Positions 9,406-19,658 are shown, counted from the stretch's first letter. The stretch: 64,000 nt of DNA from CAWBOY01 sp963790585 (GCA_963790585.1 CAWBOY010000003.1:186001-250000), one strand, 5' to 3'. The notes: a model not told the origin generated them from the letters alone. Numbers and translations are program-made.

Positions 9406-10386
9406 TTGAGAAATGAGACTGGTGAGCTTTCGAGCCTCGTCCGCCCGTTGTTTGATGGCCCGATCGACATTGTCGGCGATGTGCATGGTGAGTACGACGC
9501 GCTCGACTTGCTGCTTGCTGAGCTTGGATATGATCGGCAGGGCCATCACGCGGAAGGCCGCCGGCTGGTTTTTGTTGGCGATCTGACCGATCGAGGGCCG
9601 GACAGTCCCGCCGTCGTCGATTGGGTAACCGATCTCATCGCCGCGGGCAACGCCCAGGCGGTGCTTGGAAATCACGAACTGAATATCCTGCTCCATCGTA
9701 AGCGAGAAGGAAATGCCTGGTTCTTTGGCCAGGAAGAAGAGCTGGGGCATCCAAGCCGACTGGTGCCGCAGCGCCTGGCAGACGATGAAATCCGCCAACG
9801 GGCTCTCGCCCTGTTCCGGAGTTTGCCGATCGTCTTGGAACGAGCCGATCTGACGGTGGTCCATGCCTGCGGCGAGGCAGCCGCGATCGAGTATCTGCGC
9901 GAGAAAACAGACGCAGCGCTGACATTCAAGGAGTCAGAAGACCACCTTCATCGAGAATTGGCTGCATTGTCGTACGACGACGTTGAGCGGCAGTTGGCTT
10001 TGCAAAATGGCAACCCGGTTCGTGTGCTGACGTCCGGCCCCGAAAAGCACGCCGAGCCGTTTGTGGCCGGTGGCAAGCAGCGAAAGCAAGCGCGCTCTCC
10101 CTGGTGGGAGGACTACGACGGCGAGCGCTGGCTGATATTCGGCCATTATTGGCGGCAACGCGTCGCCGGCGAACCCGCGTTCAAGCACCTCTTCGATGAC
10201 GCCCTTCTCTACGCCGCGCTGGGAAAATCGCGGCGGGCGATGTGCATCGATTACTCGGTCGGCAAACGCTTCCTGGAACGCGACGGCTCCGGTAAGCCGC
10301 ATCAGACACGGCTCGCCGCCCTTCGTTGGCCGGAGCGAATGTTGTATTTTGACAACGCAGCGCCCGTGGCGCTTGCCGTTGATTGA
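9406..10386 (+). CDS. Metallophosphoesterase (PPP/PrpE-like)
   Basis: Calcineurin-type dinuclear-metal phosphatase of 326 residues. Metal-binding motifs appear in order: GDVHGEYDAL (about residue 24), GDLTDRGPDS (about 64), GNHELN (about 90) and later FGHYWR for the C-terminal His. The arrangement is that of bacterial protein phosphatase/diadenosine tetraphosphatase (PrpE/ApaH-like) enzymes, so the substrate could be a phosphoprotein or Ap4A; the sequence does not decide. The start is TTG at 9406, after a weak GGCGAGG; an alternative start was not evident. It overlaps or abuts the following PVC cytochrome gene, whose signal peptide begins 26 bp after the stop. Confidence 0.82.
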   Translation: MRNETGELSSLVRPLFDGPIDIVGDVHGEYDALDLLLAELGYDRQGHHAEGRRLVFVGDLTDRGPDSPAVVDWVTDLIAAGNAQAVLGNHELNILLHRKREGNAWFFGQEEELGHPSRLVPQRLADDEIRQRALALFRSLPIVLERADLTVVHACGEAAAIEYLREKTDAALTFKESEDHLHRELAALSYDDVERQLALQNGNPVRVLTSGPEKHAEPFVAGGKQRKQARSPWWEDYDGERWLIFGHYWRQRVAGEPAFKHLFDDALLYAALGKSRRAMCIDYSVGKRFLERDGSGKPHQTRLAALRWPERMLYFDNAAPVALAVD

Positions 10387-10412
10387 CGATAACCCAGCGG
10401 GAGCCGGCCGTG

Positions 10413-13398
10413 ATGCGATCCCACCAAGCAACCCAGGTTGGCCTTCGTTCCGTGGTCTCGTGTCTGGCATTTCTGTATTTCGTCTCGCCCCCGCAAGCGG
10501 CCGACAACAAAGCTACCGGTCTCCGTGTCCCACCGCATTTCGAGATTACGGAATTTGCCGACAGCTCTTTGGCCAACGACATCTATTGCATGACCGTCGA
10601 CGACCAAGGCCGCGTGATCGTCTCGGGCAAAGGCTTTATCCGTTTGCTGCTCGACGAGAAGGGGACCGGTCGCGCGAACAAGGCCGCCGAGTTCGCCGGC
10701 GCCCCGAAAGACGGGGCCATGGGCCTCTTCTGGGAGGAAAATACGCTCTATTGCATGGGCGACGGTGGGCTGAGACGCTACGTCGATGCCAATGGTCCTG
10801 GCCGGGACCGACCGCCGGAACTGCTCGTCAAATTGAAAACGGGTGGCGAACACGAAGCGCACGCGATCCGGCGCGGGCCTGATGGTTGGCTCTATGTTCT
10901 GTGTGGCAACAGCACCGGCATCAAAGCCGCGAACGCGACGAGCCCCACATCACCGATCCACGAGCCGATCGCTGGCTGTGTTTTGCGCTATTCGCCCGGT
11001 TTCAAGAGTAGCGAGATCGTCGCCGACGGGCTGCGAAATGCCTACGCCATGGATTTCAATGCCGAGGGCCAACTCTTCACCTTCGATTCCGACAATGAGC
11101 GGTGTGTGTCGCTTCCCTGGTACGAGCCGACCCGGCTCTATCACGTCGTCGCCGGCGCCCACTTCGGTTGGCAGAATCCCCAGCGGGCGCAGACCTGGCG
11201 ATATCCACCTTCTTTTGTCGATGTCAACGCTCCGATCGCCACCTTCGGCCGGGGCTCGCCGACGGGCGTCGTCTGTTATCGGCATGTCCAGTTTCCGGAG
11301 CATTATCGAAATGGGCTCTTCTTGCTCGATTGGACGTTTGGACGCATTTACTTCGCAAAACTCGAAAAGGACGGAGCCACGTACAAGGCCAAGGGCGAGG
11401 TCTTTCTCGAAGCGCTGGGCGAGGAAGGGTTCGCCCCGACCGCGGCGGCGATCGATCCGCGCACGGGCGATCTTTATGTGTCGATCGGCGGCCGGGGCAC
11501 GCGTGGCGCGGTCTATCGGATCCGCTATGCCGATCAAGCGGCGGAACGCGCCGACGCCCAGCGTTTGCAGCCGACGCCGCAAGCGCTCGATTGGTCTGAC
11601 GAATTGGGCAAACAGATGCTAACTCAGGCGCGCGACAAAGATCTCGGCCAACGCCGCATCGCTCTTGAGTACCTGCATCGACATCGTCAGCACTTCGCGG
11701 CGACGGATCTCGAAAATGAGATCAAGGCCAGCTGGAACATCGAAGATAGGACGCTGTTTCAGGCGACCGCGCGGCTCTATGCGGATCTGGACGCGGCCGA
11801 CCAGAAGCGTCTCGCCGAGTCTGCCAAGACGCCGCGCGAACGGTTGTGCGGCTTCTTGGCGCATACGCAGTCGGATGAACAATCCTTGGTGTCGCTCGCG
11901 CAAATCCTCGCTGATAAATCTCTGTCCGACACGATTCGCCTCGACGCCGCTCGGCTCTTGGAACGCGCTTGCGGCGACATCATTTCTCCCAAGGCGATGG
12001 GCACCGCATACGAAGGATACACGCGGCGGAAAGAGATCGCGGTGCCCAAGCCGATTGTTCAGACCGTCGTCGACGCGTTTCCCTCGGGATTTGCCGCCCT
12101 CGATCGCGAGCTGTCCCGGTTTCTCGCGCTCAGCGAATGTGCCGCGCCGGAGGCCCTGCGTAAAATCGCCGAGCAGTTAACCGAAGCGTCCGACCCCATT
12201 GACGATGTTCATAATCTGATCGTCTTATCACGCTTCACGGCAGCGCGGCCGAAGGAGATTACCGAGCGCGTCGCCTCGGCTCTGCTCGCTCTCGACCGCA
12301 AGGTCCTAGCCCTCAAGCGGACGCGCGACAGCAATTGGCCCATGCGACTGGGCGAAATCCTCATCGAGTTGACTCGTCGGGACGACGCTCTGAACGCGGC
12401 TCTCCTTGCTAACAAGGAGTTCGGCCGGCCTGACCATGTGCTATTCACCAAGGCGCCAGGCTTCGACCGACGCCGTGCCGCGGCGATCTTTCTCGAGCGC
12501 TCCAAGCACGATCCGGATTTCGTTTGGAACGCCGCCTTGATCGGACTGCTCGGCGATCTGCCCGCAGACAGTGCGCTGCCACTATTACGCAGACTCTGGG
12601 GCGAAAATGGCCTCAATGACGCGATCCTACCGCTGCTCGCGCAAGCCACTCGAAACAGATCGCGCTCGCTTTGTGGAGGGACTGGGATCGTCGAACCTGG
12701 CGACGATTCGAATCTCGCTGGACGTGTTGGAAAAGCTAGCGCTGAAAAAGGATAAAGACGAGCTGTTGACGATTCTTCTCGCCCTGCGCCGCGTACCCAC
12801 GGGGAAAGAGGGCGATCCACTACGGCAACGATTCTTAGTTTATTTGCAAAAGACAACGGGCGCCAAATTGGCGGACACGGACGCCTGGGTTTCCTGGTTC
12901 GTCAAGCAATATCCCGAACAGGCGGCCAAGCTCGGCGACATCGACGGCGTCGATGTGCCGGCCTGGACAAAGCGTCTGACGCAGGTGAAGTGGGAGGCAG
13001 GCGTCGCCGAGCGCGGCAAGATGGTGTTTCACAAGGCGAGCTGTGCGGCCTGTCATTCTGGTACACAGGCGCTCGGCCCCGATCTCCACGGCGTCGGCAA
13101 GCGCTTCTCGCAGGCCGATCTCCTGACCGCGATCGTGCAGCCGAGCAAGGATGTGTCCCCGCGCTACCGCACCATGCTCATCGGCACATCCGACGGCAAA
13201 GTCTACCAGGGCCTCATCATCTACGAAGCGGTCGACAGCCTGATTTTACAAACCGGACCCGCGACCACGATTCGCTTGACGGACAAACAGATCAGCGAAC
13301 GCCGCCAGACGGCGTTGTCGCTAATGCCGGCTGGTCTACTGGACAAGGTGAGTAACGAAGAAATTGCCGATCTTTATGCGTATCTGAAGTCGCAGTGA
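10413..13398 (+). CDS. PVC-type propeller-HEAT-cytochrome c protein (frameshifted)
   Basis: Secreted or periplasmic protein of a class expanded in Planctomycetes and Verrucomicrobia. After a signal peptide (residues 1 to about 30, ending SPPQAA) comes a sorbosone-dehydrogenase-like beta-propeller (GLRNAYAMDFNAEGQLFTFD, AGAHFGWQNP, RGSPTGVVCYRH) to about residue 375, then alpha-helical repeats, then a C-terminal haem domain with CAACH and GPDLHGVGKRF. The class is usually linked to sugar or polysaccharide oxidation; the substrate is unknown. The frame breaks near 12638-12655: the first frame ends spuriously at 12755 while TDRARFVEGLGSSNLATI and the haem domain continue in the next. ATG 10413 was chosen, 10 bp after GGGAG, over a frame start at 10383 that overlaps the previous gene. 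Confidence 0.88.
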
Positions 13399-14047
13399 CG
13401 CAGGCCTTTGTAATACCCAGCCTGAAGTGCGGAGGGCATCGGCTCCTGCTTCTGCCGACATCGTCCCGCGACCGAGTCGCAACCCTACCCCGAGATGCAA
13501 AAAACGTCGGGGTCGTTTGCACAGTGCCAATTGGCTCTAACTCGTTGAATGACCAACGGTTGCGCTGCGCCCGAGGGGCGAGATGCAAACAAATCCTTGG
13601 AGAACCCCCCAAGCTCGTTCACCTGCACGAAAGCGTCGTTTGTCCCGATGGTCGTTGCGGGGCAGATCGTTTGTTGCCAAGCCGCCACGGATTATGACTA
13701 CCGGCAATTATGAGAAAACTGCCAAAATTCGTTGCGCTCAAAACAGAGACACCCCCTGAACGAATTCACGATTCCATCACAAAGCCTACTTCCCCAGAGT
13801 CCACCCACCCTTGCCATGCCAATTCACTTTTGGCAAGGGTGGTCGTTTTGGCAATGTTGATCGTTTTAGTAATGTTTACATTAAATCCATATAGAAAATG
13901 GATTTACGTCGTTTCTCGTCGAATCAAACAATCTTGCCGCGTACCACCCTTGCCAAACAAGAGACTATTATTGTCTACTTTTAGACGTAGCACGAAGCTC
14001 GTTAGCGGAAACGAGCTGCGTCTTCTATGTGCGCCTCTATGTGCGCC
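13399..14047. other. Gene-poor stretch at the start of the first mobile island
   Basis: No convincing gene. Short frames lack ribosome sites and recognisable sequence. It holds one clean hairpin with 12-bp perfect arms (CCACCCTTGCCA at 13805-13816 and its inverse at 13831-13842); half of this motif recurs alone near 13944. A smaller hairpin (CTCGTT/AACGAG) lies near 14000. Base composition falls toward AT after 13700, marking the edge of the island. Confidence 0.6.
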
Positions 14048-14461
14048 TTGGCCGAGGAACTGCAACGGATCCAAGACGGTCATCGGCGTGGTCCTCAACC
14101 ACTCGGGGACATCCTGCCGATCGTGTTGGCACGCCTGGGGATCGGCGTGATAGAATCGGAAGAGTCAGGGGAGTAGATCCCAGCTGAACCAGGTCCACGA
14201 ACCGAGAACGCCTAACGTCCTCAAGGGGCAAACCCTTAGAAAAGCATGGCGCTCTCTCGGATCACCAACGCCTGATACGGCACCATGGGGTCGCTCCCCT
14301 GATATACCAGTATGGCGACAAGGTGATCACACCAACGAGAGAGGCAGGCTCGTGGCTCCGATAAAGCTACTCCCAAACTCTCTTGTGAAGCCGTTTTGGA
14401 CGGTGGCGTACTCCGTCCGTACATTCCGGGGCATCTCATTGGGATATGGCACTCTTTTCCG
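14048..14461 (+). mobile_element. Truncated copy of the IS110-family element (3' end)
   Basis: This 414-bp segment matches, in inverted orientation, the 3' end of the intact IS110-family element at 20.2-22.2 kb: the last 42 codons of the transposase (from LAEELQRIQDG to IESEESGE, stop near 14176) plus the whole downstream non-coding region. Everything upstream in the transposase is missing. Only one difference is seen outside two short patches (14235-14260 and 14364-14378), which together hold ten. The transposase fragment cannot be active. Confidence 0.88.
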
Positions 14462-14681
14462 TCTCTGACACCTTTTCTGTCCTCGCAGACTTTGTAGTGT
14501 CTTGGCCGGCATTAGCACCGCAGCGAGTCTGTCAATACTTGAACCTGACCGCCTTTGATCCTCGATAACGCCGTGGTCGCTGCGGGACACGGTGATTGTG
14601 GCACTGGCTCTCTTCTTTGAAGTAAATATCGCCGAAAATTCCCGCCAATTTGGCATTTACGGAAGGAACTGCCCGCTGCGT

Positions 14682-15005
14682 CTAGGAAATAATCCCCATA
14701 TGCCTTTTTATGTACCATACCCACAGAAATGCGGGAACAGCAAGAAGGGCTACCAATAGTAGACCCCAGCGAATGAACGCCAAATCTCCCTTCGTCGGCG
14801 ATGCACGACGCCGAACCAAAATGAGAATTACGCCCATCCAGTATCCGCACGAAGAATAGCAAAATGCTTGGAGGCTCAACCCTCCATCAAGCACGAGGCC
14901 AAAAAAAAATATCAAAATTAATTGTAAGGTCAATGCTCTCAATAGTGGCCGTATATAGGGATCTTTGAGCACATTAGCCTCCGCAACCGTTACCGACCGT
15001 GCCAC
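14682..15005 (-). CDS. Small hypothetical membrane protein
   Basis: Unrecognised 107-residue protein. Hydrophobic stretches at about residues 22-42, 45-62 and 77-98 (LLRALTLQLILIFFFGLVLD, YWMGVILILV, LLLVALLAVPAFLWVWYI) suggest three membrane helices with positively charged loops (VRRR, IKRH). The start codon is GTG and uncertain; a second GTG lies 11 codons in. The surrounding DNA is more AT-rich than the backbone, consistent with recent acquisition, and it lies within the island between an IS110 remnant and the broken Rhs gene. It may be a real cargo gene or chance. Confidence 0.45.
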   Translation of the reverse strand: MARSVTVAEANVLKDPYIRPLLRALTLQLILIFFFGLVLDGGLSLQAFCYSSCGYWMGVILILVRRRASPTKGDLAFIRWGLLLVALLAVPAFLWVWYIKRHMGIIS

Positions 15006-15264
15006 TTTGAATTCGAACCGCGACAGGAATGTAAATCACTACTTGCGTGGATTAATGAATATATCACCTAAATTACAAGTTTGGATTGAAACAGATGTCC
15101 CCGAAAAACACAGAGCACAACTCCCGATCAGAGCGGTTCGCATTCGAATTGCTTACAGATTCATCCTTATTGTGCCAACGTACCCAGCTCCGCATGGCAG
15201 GCGATCGCAATCCACCTGTGAACCGCTATACTTACTCACACCTTGAGTGTAGTTACAGTCTTAT

Positions 15265-15576
15265 TTATCGGGCAAAAAAACCACCTGGCCTCCATTTGTC
15301 GTAGGGAACCACAGGGAATGTTGGGGGCTTCACCGGATTAAAATTGCCGTCCACCTCCGCCCCGGCCTTATAAATCTTATAAGGCCCAAGCGTAGTGTTT
15401 GTGCCAACCCGAAGTGATACAATAGGGTTTCCAATAATTATTCGGCCAGGCAAGTGTTTACTAATAATTTTGACTAATGGGTTTGCTCCAGTCGCCGTGT
15501 TGCATCCTTTTAAGTTTATTTCTCCGTCATCAGAAATTGCGCTATTGAATAGGGTGGTTATGCAGGGCAATCGCAT
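15265..15576 (-). pseudogene. 3' fragment of the Rhs C-terminal gene, cut by ISAs1-like copy 1
   Basis: The frame enters from the ISAs1-like element at 15562, so its first codons (MRLPCI) are IS sequence. Removing the IS and one 10-bp duplication restores a longer frame coming from 16825-16863: RLQTLDGHNTPITTLFNSAIS, then INLKGCNTATGANPLVKIISKHLPG, ending GGFFAR-stop. The GCNT motif followed by a helix resembles the catalytic-Cys region of CHAT/caspase-like peptidases, and its likely partner His-Gly lies in the Rhs fragment at 18157-18765. It is probably the distal half of a polymorphic toxin domain, now inactive. The caspase-like reading is inference from motif pattern only. Confidence 0.55.
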
Positions 15577-16824
15577 CTAATCCCCCATAAAAAGGCCAAG
15601 AATGGCCTCGCGCGTTTCGTCGTTCCAGCCTGCTTGCAAGCGCTTCTTCTCGATGCCGCCTTTGGTCGATTCGTCCTGCCGCAATAACGAGATGACCCAG
15701 CGTCGTAACAACGCCAGGTTCCCTGCCGCATGGCCCGTCCGAGCACGATTGCGATCCTCCGCAAAATACATGTCCAACACCCAATGCAAGCCATTCTCCA
15801 CTCCCCAATGACTCCGTATCGCTCCCGCCATCTGCTTCGCCTTGGGTTGCAGGCTGCTTATAAAATAACGCACCTCCGACTTCTCCACTCCACCCTCCTG
15901 GTAGCTACGCGTGCAACGGGCGATGCTCACCAGATCCCGCCAATCCTCCTGATGACGCAACGTCTTGGGTACCGCCATCGTCTGCGTCCAGCGCGTTTCC
16001 AAGCGACCGTGCCCCTTGTCCTGCTCCGTGTGCGTTTGCACCGTTGCCGTGCTACGACCCTCGTCCACGGCGGCAAACGCCTCCACGATGTCCTGCTCCA
16101 AATGCTCCTGATTCCCTTTCACCGCCAGCACATAATCGGCTCCCTTTTCTCGTATCTTGCTGGCAATCTCTTTCTGACATCCCATGGCATCCAAAGTCAC
16201 AATCGCTCCCGTCAATTCCAACACCTCCAACAGTTTAGGAATCGCTGTGATCTCATTGGATTTGTCATCGACCACTTCCTGACCCAAAAGCAATTGGTTC
16301 TCCGTGGCCCAGGCGCTAACGACATGAAGCGGATGCTTGCTCTTGGCTCGATCCAACGTCGCACGAGCCGTCTTGCCGTCGATGGCCACCACCTGGCCGG
16401 ACGTACTCCGTTCGAGGCTGGTCACCCAGCTCAGAAAACACTCGACAAAGGCTTTGCCATCCAGGGCGGCGAACACACGAGCGAAGGTGTCATGCGACGG
16501 CACGCGGTCGGGCAGATCCAGGAATTTTTCGAGCCAGACGCGCTTGCTCTTGGCGAACTTTTCCATGGCCACGCAATCGTTGGCGCCGCTGACGACAGCG
16601 CACAGGGCGATGAAGAGGATGTCCAGCAGTCGGTGATGCTTGGTACGGTTGATGCGTGGATCCTGCAACTGGGCAAAAGCGGCAAGAAAGGGGGTTGCTT
16701 GGGTCTGCGCCATGAGTCTTTTCCTCCGTGAAACGGGTACGTTCCACCAGAATCATTCGCAGTAACCTTGTCCCTGACAACTGAACAGCCAATAATGAAC
16801 AGGCGTTTAGATGCGATTGCCCTG
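15563..16824 (-). mobile_element. ISAs1-family insertion sequence, copy 1
   Basis: 1262-bp element bounded by 18-bp perfect inverted repeats starting CAGGGCAATCGCATC and flanked by a 10-bp target duplication GGTGGTTATG (15553-15562 and 16825-16834). It is the same length as the copies at 44221-45482 and 49532-50793 and encodes an identical transposase. It lies inside the Rhs/toxin remnant. Confidence 0.97.
15577..16713 (-). CDS. ISAs1-family transposase, copy 1
   Basis: 378-residue DDE transposase, identical in translation to the two other copies in this window. Catalytic residues are in AIDGKTAR (first Asp), VTLDAMGCQ (second Asp) and HWGVENGLHWVLDM (Glu). The N-terminal DPRINRTKHHRLLDILFIALCA and the HDTFARVFAALD segment are typical of ISAs1 proteins. 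A GGAGG-type site precedes ATG 16713. The frame is intact and stops 14 bp inside the terminal repeat. Confidence 0.97.
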   Translation of the reverse strand: MAQTQATPFLAAFAQLQDPRINRTKHHRLLDILFIALCAVVSGANDCVAMEKFAKSKRVWLEKFLDLPDRVPSHDTFARVFAALDGKAFVECFLSWVTSLERSTSGQVVAIDGKTARATLDRAKSKHPLHVVSAWATENQLLLGQEVVDDKSNEITAIPKLLEVLELTGAIVTLDAMGCQKEIASKIREKGADYVLAVKGNQEHLEQDIVEAFAAVDEGRSTATVQTHTEQDKGHGRLETRWTQTMAVPKTLRHQEDWRDLVSIARCTRSYQEGGVEKSEVRYFISSLQPKAKQMAGAIRSHWGVENGLHWVLDMYFAEDRNRARTGHAAGNLALLRRWVISLLRQDESTKGGIEKKRLQAGWNDETREAILGLFMGD

Positions 16825-16863
16825 GGTGGTTATGGGCGTGTTGTGGCCGTCAAGAGTTTGGAG

Positions 16864-18175
16864 CCGCGAAATAATAACCTGAGCAAATTATCGTTTTGGA
16901 TTGACCAGGTAATTCCAGTTTCCATGAAACCGAGCAGGAGTGATCCTTAATGCCTCTAACTCCTCGTCGCTTACCTTGATCCCAATTTCATACTCGCGTC
17001 GATCCAAGTCCGCCTGAACCGTCAAACCCTTGGCCGTCTTCGTACTCGCAATCAATTGGACCACCACCTCATAACTCGTCAGCGGTCGGCCTCGCCAATT
17101 CATTGTTATATGGCAGAACAGACGATGCTCGATCTTGTTCCACTTGCTCGTCCCTGGAGGGAAATGGCACACTCGCAACTTCAGCCCAATCTCGTCGGCC
17201 AAGCCTTGCAGTGCCACTTTCCACAGGCGGTTGCGATGACTGTTGCTACCTCCTCCGTCCGCCGTGATCGTCAACTCCTCCGCACGCGGAAATCGTCGCG
17301 CTCCCATCTCCTGCCACCAACGCTGGATGCTCGCCGCCGCGAATTGGGCCGTGTCGTGGTCAATCCCCACGCTCACCCAACCCTCATTGCTTGTGACATC
17401 ATATACCCCATACGGAATGGCTTTGCCCATGTTCTTGTCCGGAAAGTCGTGGACCTTCACCGGCACCGGCTCTCCCTGGGGGTGCCATTCTTGGCCCGCA
17501 TTCTTGAATTCTCCCACTAATTCCTTCTTTTTCGTGTCCACCGAGATCACCGGCTGTCCACGTTTCTGCGCGTCACGCACACGCTGGTGAATGTACCGAA
17601 ATTGGGCATCGCGGTCGGGATGCGACTTGCCCTCACGCGTCTTGCGATTGGCTTGTAAGCTATAGTCGGCCGCGCGTAATAGCTCGAGCCACCGTGCGAT
17701 CGCTCACTGTGTATCCCTGCCTGCACAACTCCTCCGCGAGCCTGCGTGTACTCTTGCAGGTCCAACGCAACGGCGATTCCGGATGGCCCCGCGTCACGGG
17801 ATCGACCAGGCGATCCAAAGCCTGCTCGACACCGGGACACGTTTCGCTCACCGTCTTGCGGCCTGCCCCGGGTTTGCGGACGCGTGAACTCAGAGGAGTA
17901 TTCGGCCCTTCCGCCCTGCGTTTCAATTCCTGAATGCCGAACGCAATGGTGTTGCGTGACAGACCCGTAGCCTGAGAAACTTCAGAGATGCCGCCCCAGC
18001 CAAGAGCAGTAGCTTCGACAGCTGCCCATTGCCGACGCAGCCGTTCATCCATGGCAGGCCGTAGAGCCTTGAACTTGGCACGAATCTGTTGTATTACAGC
18101 TGTATCCATGCAGCTGATGAGAACCAAGAGCGGCTAACAAGTCAAGAAGAATTTGCTTAGTTTATTATTTCGCGG
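16864..18175 (-). mobile_element. ISAzo13-like insertion sequence
   Basis: About 1.31 kb, bounded by inverted repeats that read CCGCGAAATAATAA at the left (from 16864) and its inverse at the right (18162-18175), extending imperfectly to GAGCAAATT/AATTTGCTT. The ends lie inside the Rhs gene, separating its His-Gly part from its Cys part. Neither the exact boundary nor a clean target duplication could be fixed. Confidence 0.75.
16888..18127 (-). pseudogene. ISAzo13-family transposase, frameshifted
   Basis: The N-terminal frame (18127 down to 17660) has a helix-turn-helix (EVSQATGLSRNTIAFGIQEL) and RLAEELCRQGYTVSDRTVAR. The catalytic frame (17580 down to 16888, but open further upstream) has ISVDTKKKELVGEF, ITADGGGSNSHRNRLWK and KWNKIEHRLFCHIT, which hold the Asp, Asp and Glu of the family. 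The two frames meet near 17688-17700, where the expected linker LLRAADYSLQANRKTREGK lies in the second frame. One indel would account for it. With the frame broken the element is probably immobile, unless the indel is a sequencing error. Confidence 0.82.
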
Positions 18176-18765
18176 CGCCTTTGCACGAAAATACCCCCAG
18201 CATCTGCTCTAAACTCATCGCCGTTAGGAAATTGAAAGCTTTCATCGTTCCCATGATTAGTAAGGTGCAATTGGACAATCGGATCGGCATCGTTCACTGC
18301 CGCCTGTAGTGAATCAAGAACGGTCTGGGAGTCTTGCGCTGTAAATTGGAATGTCCGGCCACTTTTTCGCTTAATCGATACGCCGACCGTATTGAATATC
18401 AATTTATCTAACCAACCGCCGCCATAGCGTATTGCGATCATACCAGAGGGATCTATGAAATTGGTAGCACCATTTCCGACATACCTATATAGATTGCCAT
18501 CTCCTCCCTTGAAGCTTAATTGATCTCGCTGAATCCAATAATGCGTCATCACCGAAAACGTCCGGTGCTCTGCATTCACAATCCCTGCAGTCACATCCTC
18601 CCACAGCCCCGTGTATCCAACTCCACTCCCGTTCGCCGCGTTCGTCTGCGATGCAACCGCCCCAAATGCTGCATATTCTAAATGGTCCAAAACGGTACTA
18701 CCATCAGTCATATCGCGCACGGAGGGAATTGCAAAGGGGTCAGGTTCATTTATTGACAGACTCAT
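18157..18765 (-). pseudogene. Rhs-repeat-associated core and start of C-terminal toxin domain (truncated at both ends)
   Basis: Starts abruptly at SVRDMTDGSTVLDHLEYAAFG, the conserved Rhs core normally preceded by many YD repeats that are absent here; the upstream junction is the palindrome at 18737-18814. The core continues through YTGLWEDVTAG, WIQRDQLSFKGGDGNLYRYVGNGATNFIDPSG, the usual boundary of Rhs cores. Beyond it lies a variable domain with QLHLTNHGNDESF, interrupted at the ISAzo13-like element; its continuation with GCNT is at 15265-16863. The final codons REIIN are IS sequence. In intact Rhs proteins the part after DPSG is a toxin. This copy is non-functional. Confidence 0.78.
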
Positions 18766-18814
18766 CCGGGTGGATATGCCGAAGGAGAGCCACGACGATA
18801 AATGAACCTGACCC
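18737..18814 (+). repeat. 78-bp palindromic element with GGGTCAGG ends
   Basis: Perfect 16-bp inverted arms (18737-18752, GGGTCAGGTTCATTTA, and 18799-18814) around a 46-bp spacer. It marks the point where the Rhs gene is truncated. The GGGGTC(A/G)GG end recurs at the RAYT unit, at the right end of the IS110-family element and around the IS5-like element. Confidence 0.8.
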
Positions 18815-18887
18815 GAAGGGCATTAACTTTACGGAGTCGGCCGTACTTTTCTGAACTCGCGACCACCAATTTCGGCGCTTTTCGAGG

Positions 18888-19658
18888 AAGAAAAGGGGTC
18901 GGGAGTCGTTTGTCAATCTGTCGCGCCCGTTTTCTTCTTGGGCGGCCGACCCTGCGGTCGCAAGGTTGCCTCCAGTCCCAGGAGCGTGGCGGTCTTGGAC
19001 ATCCACGCCGCATCTCCGTAAGGACTGCCCCGGCGCACCGAGCGCCTCAGCGCCTCCAGTTCCGCTTCGGTCTGAACCGCATTGACGTGCGCCCGCCAAC
19101 TCCGTGGCAACGGTACGGGACCTTCCTCGATCAAGGGCTGCGGACTGCGCTGGCGGCGCTGCCACAAGCTGGACCAGCGCCAGTCCTCGGCCTGCTGTAC
19201 CAATCCAGCCCGCAAGGGGTTTCGTTCGACATAACGCAACACCGTAAGAAAATGTTCATCCTCCTGAATCGGAAACGACTTGAACCGCCCCTGGTACAGC
19301 GGACCCTCCCCGCTGGTGTGGTAGTGAGCGTGGTACCGTTGGGTGTGGGTGACCGTCAGCCAACGCATGAACTCCGACAAATCGCCGTCGTGTGCCGGCC
19401 AAAGCAGCAAGTGCCAATGGTTGGGCATCAAACAGTAGCCCAGGAGGCGGATCGGCCGCCAGTCCTTGGCTTGCCGCAGGACCTTTTCGAAGGCGGCGTA
19501 ATCGCCGTCTTTATGAAAGAGGGTGGAGCGGCCCACAGCCCGATTGAGCACGTGGTAGACATAACCACCGGTATTGCAGCGCAAGCGTCGTGGCATGGAA
19601 TGAAATTACCCGATGCCAGCGTGGCTGTCAACAGAAACGACTCCCGACCCCTTTTCTT
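18888..19658 (-). mobile_element. RAYT transposase unit flanked by 24-bp inverted repeats
   Basis: A 771-bp unit whose two ends are perfect 24-bp inverted copies (18888-18911 and 19635-19658), containing GGGGTCGGGAGTCG. The transposase gene fills the inside almost completely, starting 39 bp and ending 2 bp from the arms. RAYT genes are usually flanked by REP sequences of this type, which the enzyme recognises as hairpins. Confidence 0.85.
18913..19596 (-). CDS. REP-associated tyrosine transposase (RAYT, Y1 family)
   Basis: 227-residue single-strand DNA transposase of the IS200/IS605-related Y1 superfamily, thought to mobilise and domesticate REP palindromes. The HUH metal/catalytic motif is in YCLMPNHWHLLLWP (HWH), and the catalytic tyrosine is expected in VTHTQRYHAHYHTSGEG. 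GPLYQGRFKSFPIQEDEHFLTVLRYVERNPLRAGLV is the family's most conserved block. The C-terminus RPPKKKTGATD is basic. The frame is complete, and the flanking 24-bp inverted repeats are the expected substrates. Confidence 0.93.
   Translation of the reverse strand: MPRRLRCNTGGYVYHVLNRAVGRSTLFHKDGDYAAFEKVLRQAKDWRPIRLLGYCLMPNHWHLLLWPAHDGDLSEFMRWLTVTHTQRYHAHYHTSGEGPLYQGRFKSFPIQEDEHFLTVLRYVERNPLRAGLVQQAEDWRWSSLWQRRQRSPQPLIEEGPVPLPRSWRAHVNAVQTEAELEALRRSVRRGSPYGDAAWMSKTATLLGLEATLRPQGRPPKKKTGATD

Noticed and set aside
13710..14150. A 146-residue plus-strand frame
   Set aside because: No ribosome site or family motif; its end reads the IS110 remnant out of frame.
15730..16731. A 333-residue frame opposite the ISAs1 transposase (also at 44314-45315 and 49625-50626)
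   Set aside because: It is the antisense shadow of the transposase gene; no independent start signal, and it is present only because the three copies are identical.
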